NCBI RefSeq assembly: GCF_023277115.1
Contig: NZ_JALQCS010000001.1
Coordinates: forward strand, 2,102,001 to 2,166,000
Source: Acidithiobacillus acidisediminis
GTDB lineage: Bacteria; Pseudomonadota; Gammaproteobacteria; Acidithiobacillales; Acidithiobacillaceae
Length of the DNA stretch: 64,000 nt
Direction of reading: 5' to 3'
Below are positions 49,893 to 57,355 of this stretch, piece by piece. The notes beneath the pieces were generated by a model that was not told the DNA's origin, did no database searches, and saw only the letters and a list, made by a program, of their open reading frames with translations. Both the position numbers and the translations under genes were made by a program. Within the stretch, counting starts at the first letter, position 1; each line of letters opens with the position of its first letter.

Positions 49893-50682
49893 TCCCTCCG
49901 GCTCACGGGGGAGTACGAATGAGCGCCTGCTCCCGATGCCCTTGCGCCAGTTGCGTGGGGAAGATGCGGCTGGCGTATCGGTATCAACCAGGGTGCAGTC
50001 GAACAGCCGGCGGGGGCGGATCATTGGTCCCGATGGCGAACCCATCCCGCTCAAAATTTCCCCGGAAGAAACGGTTTGGCAACCGCGCTGGAAATGGGTG
50101 GGCAAGCTTCTGGGCCGTTCCGTGCCGGCGGGCCAGGACCCTTCTGTGCAAGCCCTCTTGCGAAGGGTCTACTGGACCGTGGAAGTCCAGGAGACCACAG
50201 AAGCATTGCAAGGCAATGCGGCTGCGCCAACCACGACTGCAGAGTCCCCCCAGACGAAATCCACGAGGGCCGCGCCTGCTTCAGGCGGGCCTGCTCAGGC
50301 CGCGCCTGTTCCGGCAGAACCCGCCAAGGCAGAACCCGCCAAGGCAGATTCTGCCAAGGATGCCGAGGCTTCGGAAGAAAAATCTGTCTCCAAGGGGTCC
50401 ATCAAGGAATGGGCGATGCCGTTGCTGGTGGTGTTTCTTGGAGCGATCCTCATCTTCGCCATGGGCACCCTGCTGGGGTATGCCCTGGCGACGGGGCATG
50501 CTGCCCCGAATTTCCTGGCGGCGATCGTCTATGCGCCGACAGGATCGTTGTTGCTCCTCCTGGGCGGTCTGGCCTGTCTGGTGCAGGGGCACGAAGAATC
50601 CAAAGTCCGGTATTTGTGGCTGGGTAGCGGCTGGATCCTGTTGCTGGTCTTTGCCTGGAGTCTTCTGGGGGGGTACTTTTGA
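49873..50682 (+). CDS. Membrane protein with Ala/Pro/Lys repeat linker
   Basis: 269 residues. A basic N-terminal half, then an imperfect repeat region (PAEPAKAEPAKADSAKDAEA), then two helices (MPLLVVFLGAILIFAMGTLL and GSLLLLLGGLACLV) and a third at the end (YLWLGSGWILLLVFAWSLLG). The layout is that of a TraM/TraQ-like or TrbJ-like accessory protein, not identified. The start is uncertain (ATG 49873 or ATG 49936). The stop overlaps the relaxase start. Confidence 0.55.
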   Translation: MQKPSTNPSGSRGSTNERLLPMPLRQLRGEDAAGVSVSTRVQSNSRRGRIIGPDGEPIPLKISPEETVWQPRWKWVGKLLGRSVPAGQDPSVQALLRRVYWTVEVQETTEALQGNAAAPTTTAESPQTKSTRAAPASGGPAQAAPVPAEPAKAEPAKADSAKDAEASEEKSVSKGSIKEWAMPLLVVFLGAILIFAMGTLLGYALATGHAAPNFLAAIVYAPTGSLLLLLGGLACLVQGHEESKVRYLWLGSGWILLLVFAWSLLGGYF

Positions 50683-52373
50683 GCGAAAAACGCTCTGAGA
50701 CTTCGGTTTCCGGGAAGTCTTTCGTCCGCGGCAAGACCATCGACGACGATGAACACCGTGGCCGACCCCAGGCCGCGCGTGTCATTCGCCGGATTACCGC
50801 CGAAAGGCGCGCCATGTCGGCGAAAGTCTCCGGGCGCGTGTCCAAGGGTGGTGGCGGACGCCTGTTGCGCAGGCTACCAAAAGGCCCTGCCGACCAGCAG
50901 GCCGCCCGGCGGGTCATGATCAAGCTCAGTTATGCGCCGAATCGGAAGGCTGGCCAGTGGGCGGCGCATGGCAGTTACCTGGAACGCGAAAATGCGCAGG
51001 TCGAGGGAGAAAAGGGCAAGGGATTCGACGCTTCCGAAGATGAGGTGTCCATCCGTTCGCGCCTGCATGCCTGGCAGATGGCTGGGGACCCCAGACTGTT
51101 CAAGGTGGTCCTTTCGCCAGAAGACGGTCAGCGCCTGAATCTTCCGGAATTCACCCGCGAGACCATGACGAGGCTCGCGCCACACCTTTCCGAAAACCCC
51201 GAATCCATCGAATGGGTAGCCATAGACCACCACAATACCGGCCATCCGCACGTGCATTTGTTGATCCGCGGCAAGGATGGACTACGGATCCAGAGAGACC
51301 TGATCAAGACCGGGATGCGCAATCTGGCCTCGGAAGTAGCGACGGAGCGCCTGGGCTACAAGTCGCCTGCTGAGCAACTGCAGTCCCGGGAAAGACAGGT
51401 CGAAGCCAGAAGCCTGACCAGCATGGATCGGGATATCGAGCGTCTTTCCAAGCCCTTGCCGGACGGCAGGGCGGTGTGGATGGAGCAAGTCAAGAAACCC
51501 AATGATCGCGGGTATGCCGAACAGAAGCAGCTTCTACGCAGGCTGGAAGCGCTCGAAAAACTTGGGCTTGCGGAAAAGGTCGGTTCTTCTACCTGGACGC
51601 TGGATGCCGGATGGACGAAAGCCTTGCGCGATCTGGAAGTGGTGCGCACGCGCACCAAGATGATCGCTGAGTCCCGTGCCCTCATGACTGAGCCACGCTG
51701 CCCGCCGCAGGTGACCAAGCTCAAGCCTGGTGAGCGGCTGGTAGGACGGGTGTTGGGAACGGGGCTCGATGAACAGTTTGACCGGTCCTACGTCATTATC
51801 GAGGGTACGGACTATCGTGCGCACATTGTCTATCAGAATGCGGCCATCGAGCAGGCCCGTGCCGCGCAGGATCTGCAGTTGCGGCATTTGGTGGCGATCG
51901 AGGGGAAATCCTTTGTAAACCGTGAGGGCAAGCCCATCCAGACCCTTTCGGTAGAGGATTATGGCCTGGTGATACCGGACAAGGCAGAGCCTTTTCGTGC
52001 CCCCGCAGAAGCCCTGGATGCAGCGCTCGACGCGGGCCAGCAGCCGGCGGGTGCGGAACAGGCAGCAACGGGATTCCAGCGGTATTGGCACGAACAGCTA
52101 CTGGAACGTTCCAGGGAGCGACAGAGGCAAGCGGAAAAGGCCCGTCTGGAGCAAGTGCGGCTGGAGCAGGCACGCCTGGAGCAGGATCGCCTGGAACAAG
52201 AGCGCATCGAACGGGATCGACAGGAAAAGGAGGCGCAGGCTCGCCTGGAGCAGGCTCGCATGAATCAGGTTCCCGCATCGCCAAAGCCTTCTGCGCCAGA
52301 GACCCAAAAACCTGGTGTGGGCAGAAACGGTGGCCGTGGCAGCGGTGGCCGCGGGGACGATGAACTCGAATGA
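50679..52373 (+). CDS. traI: Conjugative relaxase with DUF3363-type C-terminus
   Basis: 564 residues from TTG 50679 (GGGGGGGTAC upstream; overlaps previous stop). The nickase domain has the metal-binding three-histidine motif IDHHNTGHPHVHLLIRG; downstream, the region FDRSYVIIEGTDYRAHIVYQ fits DUF3363 relaxases of RP4/Ti-like systems. The C-terminal coiled coil is made of repeats ARLEQVRLEQARLEQDRLEQ, then a Gly/Arg-rich tail. The catalytic Tyr is not obvious to me; Y in VMIKLSYAPNRKAGQWAAHG is one candidate. Initiates plasmid transfer by nicking oriT, which I did not locate. Confidence 0.88.
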   Translation: MSEKRSETSVSGKSFVRGKTIDDDEHRGRPQAARVIRRITAERRAMSAKVSGRVSKGGGGRLLRRLPKGPADQQAARRVMIKLSYAPNRKAGQWAAHGSYLERENAQVEGEKGKGFDASEDEVSIRSRLHAWQMAGDPRLFKVVLSPEDGQRLNLPEFTRETMTRLAPHLSENPESIEWVAIDHHNTGHPHVHLLIRGKDGLRIQRDLIKTGMRNLASEVATERLGYKSPAEQLQSRERQVEARSLTSMDRDIERLSKPLPDGRAVWMEQVKKPNDRGYAEQKQLLRRLEALEKLGLAEKVGSSTWTLDAGWTKALRDLEVVRTRTKMIAESRALMTEPRCPPQVTKLKPGERLVGRVLGTGLDEQFDRSYVIIEGTDYRAHIVYQNAAIEQARAAQDLQLRHLVAIEGKSFVNREGKPIQTLSVEDYGLVIPDKAEPFRAPAEALDAALDAGQQPAGAEQAATGFQRYWHEQLLERSRERQRQAEKARLEQVRLEQARLEQDRLEQERIERDRQEKEAQARLEQARMNQVPASPKPSAPETQKPGVGRNGGRGSGGRGDDELE

Positions 52374-52409
52374 TGTTTCTTGAGGATCCTTCCCCTACCC
52401 GCCAATCGC

Positions 52410-52415
52410 TATACC
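52410..52415 (+). promoter_or_regulatory. Plasmid-type TATACC element
   Basis: AATCGCTATACCC; the position of the usual GCCATG box reads CTACCC, while GCCAAT lies six bases closer. 33 bases before ATG 52449. Confidence 0.45.
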
Positions 52416-52448
52416 CAGACAAGGTTTTGCTTCCGGGTATTTTGGGAT

Positions 52449-53129
52449 ATGGCTTTTTTCCGCAAGTTGCCGACGGTTTTCATCTTCGTCCTGTTACTGG
52501 TCATTGGATCCCTGGCGGGGCTTTTGGCCTACGCCAGAGTGGAGCACTGGTCGTTGAACAGCACGACCTGCATGCCTCTGGGGTTCTACCAGCGAGGTCC
52601 GATCCCCAGGGAACTGAAAGATGGTGACCGGGTGTATTTTTGCCCGGAGATCGGGAATCCCCTGCATTTGTCCTTTGTGGGGTTCCCTGCCTTCCAGAAG
52701 TCGGTCAAGGCTGGCGAGAATCCGGCCATGGCGCAGGCCATCGATGGCATGTGGCTGGAGCGCACACCCCAAGGGCACTGGCATTGCCCTCGGGATCTCG
52801 TACCCTTTGCCAAGGAGGTCGTTGCAACTGCCGGGCAGACCGTACAGATCACCAAGTCCGGGGTGGTGGCCAATGGGCATTTGTTGCCCAACAGCCAGAT
52901 CGTTACCAAGGTCGACGGGATGCCCGTGGTGCATCTTCCCATCGGCTTCCGGATGGTGATCCCCAAAGGGTACTTTTGGGACTATGCCCCCGGGACGTTC
53001 GCCTACACCAGTGCCTATTACGGGCCAGAGCCGGTCAAAAACATCCTGGGGGGCTTGCGCCCTGCCCTCGTCATTCCGGGGAGCCAATACTGGTACCCAG
53101 ACCATATCCAGAATTCCGGCGAGCACTAA
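52449..53129 (+). CDS. traF: TraF-type S26 peptidase, catalytic Ser replaced by Cys
   Basis: 226 residues, an N-terminal helix then NSTTCMPLGFYQRGP; TraF/LepB-type peptidases have NxTxSMPxGxY with the nucleophile Ser directly before MP. Here residue 41 is Cys. The general-base lysine is conserved (K122 in LVPFAKEVVATAGQTVQI), as are the box D/E-like regions GYFWDYAPG and the final PALVIPGS. Plasmid TraF matures and cyclises the TrbC pilin. A Cys nucleophile may alter activity. ATG 52449 follows the promoter. Confidence 0.82.
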   Translation: MAFFRKLPTVFIFVLLLVIGSLAGLLAYARVEHWSLNSTTCMPLGFYQRGPIPRELKDGDRVYFCPEIGNPLHLSFVGFPAFQKSVKAGENPAMAQAIDGMWLERTPQGHWHCPRDLVPFAKEVVATAGQTVQITKSGVVANGHLLPNSQIVTKVDGMPVVHLPIGFRMVIPKGYFWDYAPGTFAYTSAYYGPEPVKNILGGLRPALVIPGSQYWYPDHIQNSGEH

Positions 53130-53165
53130 AGCATGGGAATGCCATGGTCGCCATGCACCACTGGC

Positions 53166-53186
53166 GCCATGCGTCCCTGCTATACC
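53166..53186 (+). promoter_or_regulatory. Plasmid-type promoter: GCCATG box and TATACC
   Basis: GGC-GCCATG (53163), nine bases (CGTCCCTGC), TATACC (53181-53186). Drives the lipoprotein gene at 53221. Confidence 0.65.
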
Positions 53187-53220
53187 ACTACAGGAACGAT
53201 GTAGAACGGAGGACGTTATT

Positions 53221-53763
53221 TTGCACACGCCAAAATCCATCCGGGGGATCCCGGCAATATTGCTTTTGTCCATGCTGGCCGGCTGTGCGGTGAACCCGCC
53301 AGCCCAGAACCCAGTAGAAACCCATCCAGCCGCATCGGTGCTGCCTGCCGGGCAGTCGCCTGCCGGGCAGGCCTCGCCCGCCATCCCTGCCGTTCATCCG
53401 GCGCAGAAGTCTGCCGCGGATTTCTGCACGGCTTTGCAGGGCCAGACGCAATCCTGGTTGCGAAACCTGGTCGATACGGACAAGAAGCTTGCGGCAGATT
53501 GCCTGCAGGGAAAGGGTCTCTGTTGGCGGTTTCTCGCCCATACGATCGGGCGGCAGATCATGGGGATGCAGGCGGCGCCCGCAAGCTGTCCGGAAACCGT
53601 GCATCTGCAACAACTGGGCACGGCGTATCTGAACAGCGTCCAGGCGGTGGCGGTGAACTGCGGGGCCCGTGGTGGGGACCTAGCCTGCCTGCAGGGTAGG
53701 CAAGTGGAAAAGGCCATGGCTGCCAGGAAAAGGCTGGAAGCGGCCATTGGGGGACAGCCATGA
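53221..53763 (+). CDS. Cys-rich lipoprotein
   Basis: 180 residues from TTG 53221 (GGAGG eight bases upstream). Lipoprotein signal (IPAILLLSMLAGC), Pro/Ala linker, then a helical domain with seven cysteines (SAADFCTALQ, AADCLQGKGLCWRF, ASCPETV, VNCGARGGDLACLQ). Unknown. The DsbG-like gene at 60464 could form its disulfides. The next gene starts within its stop. Confidence 0.6.
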   Translation: MHTPKSIRGIPAILLLSMLAGCAVNPPAQNPVETHPAASVLPAGQSPAGQASPAIPAVHPAQKSAADFCTALQGQTQSWLRNLVDTDKKLAADCLQGKGLCWRFLAHTIGRQIMGMQAAPASCPETVHLQQLGTAYLNSVQAVAVNCGARGGDLACLQGRQVEKAMAARKRLEAAIGGQP

Positions 53764-54341
53764 GGGGTACCGTGGTTGCCCTGGATCTCGACGGGGTCCT
53801 GCTCAATTTTGAAAAGTCCTGGCGGCAATGCGCCGAGTGGGTATTGCGCCGTACTTTGCCGGATCCCTACGAAGACTACGATCTTGCTGACCGGTACGGA
53901 CTTTCCCGGCGGGAAGTGGAGAAAGTCTGGGGCGCATTCCACCGGGATAACTGGTGGGAGCGCATCCCGATGTACGAGGAATCGTGGGATGTCATCGAAG
54001 AGCTGGAGGCCATGGGCTGCAGCCTGTGGGCGGTAACCAATGTCGATGCGCGGCATCTCGATGCCCGATCGGTCTCATTACAGGGTGCGATCCCCTACGG
54101 CAGGATCATCACCCTGGGTGCCGAGGCCACACCGGAGGACCGTGTAGGGGTGTTGCGGGATCTGCGGGCAGTCGCCTTTGTCGACGATCAGAGCAAAAAC
54201 GTCAATGCGGCACAGCCGCATGTGGCCTGCACGGTGCTTCTGGACCGCGGTTACCGGTGCATGCCGGAACCAGCGCTTGGGATTACGGTCATCGACGATC
54301 TGCGGGATTTCCCGGAGACGATTTTTGGGATCGTTTCCTGA
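53760..54341 (+). CDS. HAD-superfamily phosphatase-like protein
   Basis: 193 residues with the HAD motifs: motif I LDLDGVLLNFEK, motif II SLWAVTNVDARH, motif IV VAFVDDQSKNVNAA. The cap-like insert is helical. Metal-dependent phosphatase fold; substrate unknown (nucleotide or sugar phosphate). ATG 53760 overlaps the upstream stop (ATGA). Confidence 0.82.
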   Translation: MRGTVVALDLDGVLLNFEKSWRQCAEWVLRRTLPDPYEDYDLADRYGLSRREVEKVWGAFHRDNWWERIPMYEESWDVIEELEAMGCSLWAVTNVDARHLDARSVSLQGAIPYGRIITLGAEATPEDRVGVLRDLRAVAFVDDQSKNVNAAQPHVACTVLLDRGYRCMPEPALGITVIDDLRDFPETIFGIVS

Positions 54342-54359
54342 TTATATAGAGGTGGTAAA

Positions 54360-54668
54360 ATGGGGAAATACACCAGGCAAGACTATATTCGAGCAGTAAT
54401 TTGTTCCCTGGAGATGCCGGCAATCGTTCTCGCGGTTGCCGTTCTGGCCGAGTTCATCGGATGGCTTTTGGTAACGACATTCCCAAGATTTTTCTTGGGC
54501 ACAACGTCATTGCCGGAAAGTTCCCTGGGAATGTTCCTTTTGGTCGTGACGTGCGGCATTGTTGGATTTCTGGTTTTGGTTCTGTTGGTAAAGGCTTATG
54601 ATTTTCTGTCTGGTTACTGGCAAGACTGCCTGCAGGAAGCCAATGAAGCCAATGAAGCCAAAAAATGA
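54360..54668 (+). CDS. Small two-helix membrane protein
   Basis: 102 residues with two long hydrophobic helices (AIVLAVAVLAEFIGWLLVTT and MFLLVVTCGIVGFLVLVLLV) and an EANEANEAKK end. AGGTGG precedes ATG 54360. It overlaps the next membrane-protein gene, so they probably form a complex; the family is unknown. Confidence 0.55.
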   Translation: MGKYTRQDYIRAVICSLEMPAIVLAVAVLAEFIGWLLVTTFPRFFLGTTSLPESSLGMFLLVVTCGIVGFLVLVLLVKAYDFLSGYWQDCLQEANEANEAKK

Positions 54669-55050
54669 AAAGCCTCACTCCGTGAGCGATCTGACCAGAT
54701 GGCTGTTTATTGTACGAACAATCCTCATTCCCGCTTTGTTCTTCAAGGCCTGGATATATGGATTTGGCTACAGCTTTGTTTATAGCTACAGCATCGTTCT
54801 GTCAAGGCTGTCTCCATGCCTGTCCGATTTTTCAGAATGGGGATACACGCACCATCCCCTGGCACTAACTGCCATGGCTGGGGTGCTGGCTGCTTTGGCA
54901 AGGCTGCTTTTGCTTGTGCTCCCATGGGTTTTGGCCACGTTGTTTGCTTACGTGGTAGTCCTCGGGCTGTACTGGATCAGCGTGTGGACAGGAATCGTGC
55001 CGCCATGGTCTGCACGCTTCACACTTTTCCGCGAAGAAGGCGAACTCTGA
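54643..55050 (+). CDS. Multi-pass membrane protein
   Basis: 135 residues from ATG 54643 (AGGAAGCCA upstream), in a tandem AAGCCAATG stretch. Hydrophobic helices (TRWLFIVRTILIPALFFKAW, MAGVLAALARLLLLVLPWVL) and a C-terminal basic stretch. Its stop overlaps the SGNH gene start (TGATG). Unknown function. Confidence 0.55.
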   Translation: MKPMKPKNEKPHSVSDLTRWLFIVRTILIPALFFKAWIYGFGYSFVYSYSIVLSRLSPCLSDFSEWGYTHHPLALTAMAGVLAALARLLLLVLPWVLATLFAYVVVLGLYWISVWTGIVPPWSARFTLFREEGEL

Positions 55051-55721
55051 TGCAGAAAAAGGCACTGCTTTTGGCCACTGCCCTTCTGACCATTGCCACA
55101 CAAGCCTTTGGCGCAGACATCACTGGCGCCACGAGCAACCGGGTGGCGATGCATCGCATCGTGCAGGATCGGGCAGTGGCGCCCCAGGCGGACTATGCCT
55201 GGGACCGGCCCTATTGCCTGCGCTATCGCAGCCAGCATCCGGATCTGTTGATCCTGGGAGACTCCATTTTAGATGGCTGGTCCGGGTATCTGTTGCACGT
55301 GTTCCCGCGTGCGTTGATCGATGCACGGGTTGGCCGGCAGTTTTCGTCTGCCATCCCGATTTATCGGGCGTTGTTGGGCTATCCGGGAGTGCGGGCCATC
55401 CGCACGGTGGTGGTGGAGTTGGGCACCAATGGTCCCGTAACACCGCAACAGGTAGCCGGATTCCTGCAGCTTGCAGGCCCCGGGAGAACGGTGGTGTTCA
55501 TCGTGCCGCAAGTGCCGCGTCCGTGGGCGCGTGAAGTGCAGAGCCTGTATGCCTCACTGCCGCAACAGTATCCCAACGTGCGCCTGGAATACTGGAACCG
55601 GCTGAGTTCCCTGCCGGACGGTCAGGAGAACATGGCGTATTTCTGGGGGGATGGCGTACACCCCAACTGGGCAGGGATACAGGTGCTGGTGAATGGTTTG
55701 CAGGGGGTGCTGGGTGGATGA
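55050..55721 (+). CDS. Exported SGNH-type hydrolase
   Basis: 223 residues with a signal peptide (LLLATALLTIATQAFGA). SGNH motifs in order: LLILGDSILDGW (nucleophile Ser), VVVELGTNGPV (N), and the D/H box in FWGDGVHPNWAG. A periplasmic esterase or O-acetyltransferase-type fold that could deacetylate peptidoglycan or a polysaccharide. Last gene of the operon started at 53221, followed by a palindrome at 55733 and the CRISPR array. Confidence 0.8.
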   Translation: MQKKALLLATALLTIATQAFGADITGATSNRVAMHRIVQDRAVAPQADYAWDRPYCLRYRSQHPDLLILGDSILDGWSGYLLHVFPRALIDARVGRQFSSAIPIYRALLGYPGVRAIRTVVVELGTNGPVTPQQVAGFLQLAGPGRTVVFIVPQVPRPWAREVQSLYASLPQQYPNVRLEYWNRLSSLPDGQENMAYFWGDGVHPNWAGIQVLVNGLQGVLGG

Positions 55722-55732
55722 GTATCTGAACT

Positions 55733-55749
55733 GTCAAGGATTCCTTGAC
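55733..55749. promoter_or_regulatory. Perfect palindrome in CRISPR leader side
   Basis: GTCAAGGA-T-TCCTTGAC. Twelve bases after the SGNH stop and about 100 before the first repeat. Operator or weak terminator; a TATATA (55765-55770) nearby may be a -10. Confidence 0.45.
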
Positions 55750-55846
55750 GGTTGCCATCTGCCATATATAGGCAAGGAATGTAGCGATCAACAGTGGTTT
55801 TGGAGAACCTGACAATCGGTTTGCAAAACATGGTGTTGCTCGAAGA

Positions 55847-56732
55847 GTCTGCCTTGCGCGTGCAGGGATGGAAGGAAGGAGACACGCAGATTCATGACGT
55901 ACGTGACCGTCGGCCCTGTGCGTGCAGGGATGAAAGGGATGAAGAAGTAGCGACAATTTTTGGCGTTGCCGTTTGCCCTGCGCATGCAGGGATGAAAGAG
56001 GCGGGGATTGGCCCAAAGGCGGGGTGACACCTTACGCCCTGTGTATGCAGGGATGGAAGGATCTCTCGCGTTTTCCCGACGCCCGTGGTCGGGTCTGCCC
56101 TGTGTGTGCAGGGATGGAAGGTTGCAGTTTGTCAGGGGCGGACTTTTGGAGTTGCCTGCCCTGTGCGTGCAGGGATGGAAGGTCAATCTTGACATGTTCT
56201 AAGCTGCCGGATTCCGTCTGCCCTGTGCGTGCAGGGATGAAAGGCAAGGTGAAATGGGCATGAGTGGCGCTCTCATCGTCTGCCCTGTGTACGCAGGGAT
56301 GAAAGGTTTGTGCGGATAAAAGCCCAGCCAGAAGGGTGGTCTGCCCTACACACGTAGGGATGGAAGATTGGGTGCTAGGCACGCCGGCCGGCTGCTTCTG
56401 TCTGCCCTGTATGTGCAGGGATGGAAGGATATGGGGGAATGATTGTGCAATTAATGGTGGCTGCCCTACGCGCGTAGGGATGGAGGTGAGGCTATCGGAG
56501 AATCCGTGGCAAAGGGCGTAATGTGCCCTGTGTATGCAGGGATGAAAGTGAGCCGCCATCGCTTCGCCTGCCTCGCCCTTAGTCTGCCCTGTGTACGCAG
56601 GGATGGAAGAATCAGGCCGGTTTCACCCTCATCGAGTTGATGAGTGCGCCCTGTGTACGCAGGGATGGAAGGTGCCAGTTTCCGTTGTGCTTCTTGCCCG
56701 TTTCGTGCGCCCTGTGTAAGCAGGGATGGGAG
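55847..56732 (+). CRISPR. CRISPR array, 15 repeats and 14 spacers, no cas genes in view
   Basis: Fifteen repeats of about 28 bases start at 55847, 55909, 55971, 56032, 56093, 56154, 56216, 56278, 56339, 56400, 56459, 56521, 56582, 56644 and 56705; spacers are 31 to 34 bases. Consensus: GTCTGCCCTG, a variable six-base loop region, then CAGGGATGGAAG. The stem CCCTG/CAGGG is kept, and two repeats have CCCTAC...GTAGGG, where both arms changed together. The 3' handle GATGGAAG and the period of 61-62 resemble type I-E/IV-A arrays. Plus orientation is inferred from the handle. Repeats differ more than in most arrays. No cas/csf genes lie within the window. Confidence 0.93.
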
Positions 56733-56821
56733 AAACAGGCATCGGCTTGACAAAAATGCCGGTTCGTATAAACATACATCCTGAGTTTACTGCCTAACGG
56801 CTTTGAATCTATCGAGGTTTT

Positions 56822-56853
56822 GGCCGCTGGACCAGCGTAGCGAATCAGCGGCC
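56822..56853 (+). terminator. Candidate terminator after the CRISPR array
   Basis: GGCCGCTG (56822-56829) and CAGCGGCC (56846-56853), 16-base loop, followed by ATTGTTTTTT. Could end the array transcript. Confidence 0.55.
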
Positions 56854-56922
56854 ATTGTTTTTTGGGTTGGTCACGTTGGCGGGTCGTCTTGTCCCAGCCT
56901 TGCAGCATACGGGCGTCCCAAA

Positions 56923-56950
56923 AAACGGCAAATGACCCAATTTGCCGTTT
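56923..56950. repeat. Perfect 11-bp inverted repeat
   Basis: AAACGGCAAAT, GACCCA, ATTTGCCGTTT. A further GCCGTTT follows. Lies just upstream of the promoter at 56987. Function unknown. Confidence 0.6.
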
Positions 56951-56986
56951 GCCGTTTCTCCAGACCAATCCAGGTCCCCGCCCCTC

Positions 56987-57007
56987 GCCATGCCCTGATG
57001 CTATACC
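56987..57007 (+). promoter_or_regulatory. Plasmid-type promoter: GCCATG box and TATACC
   Basis: GCCATG (56987), nine bases (CCCTGATGC), TATACC (57002-57007). Upstream of the SbcC/SbcD-like operon (57041). Confidence 0.65.
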
Positions 57008-57040
57008 CATGCAGTTCCGGTTTGCATGGGAAGGTGTGGC

Positions 57041-57355
57041 ATGGCGTCGGTCAAGATTGCGGAGTTGCTGGAGAAGTACAAGGCGCTGGAAGAGCGCAGC
57101 AATGCCTTGCGGGTGCAGGTGGCGCGGGATGAAGCCCGGCGCGAGAGCGACCAGCGACAGTACGACGAGATCCTGCAGCAGTTGCAGGAGCGGTTTCAGA
57201 CCCGCGATCTGGGCGCCATCCGCGAGAAAATCGAGCAGGAAAAGCAGGCCATCCATGCGGAACTCCTGGCTTTCGAGGAGTCCCTCTCCCGCGCCGAAGT
57301 CCAGCGGGAAACCTGCCAGAAGGCACTGGCCGAGATCGACGCGGCGGCATCCTGA
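57041..57355 (+). CDS. Small coiled-coil protein at head of the SbcCD-like operon
   Basis: 104 residues, one continuous charged heptad helix (AELLEKYKALEERSNALRVQ, REKIEQEKQAIHAELLAFEE). It overlaps the permuted SbcC gene by one base (TGATG). In ordinary SbcC two coil arms flank the zinc hook; this protein may supply or stabilise the arm shortened in the permuted protein. The function is inferred only from position and composition. Confidence 0.65.
   Translation: MASVKIAELLEKYKALEERSNALRVQVARDEARRESDQRQYDEILQQLQERFQTRDLGAIREKIEQEKQAIHAELLAFEESLSRAEVQRETCQKALAEIDAAAS

Noticed and set aside
55801-56027. Short plus-strand frames inside the CRISPR array (several 60- to 100-codon frames on both strands)
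   Set aside because: They are produced by the repeat unit and carry no independent coding evidence.
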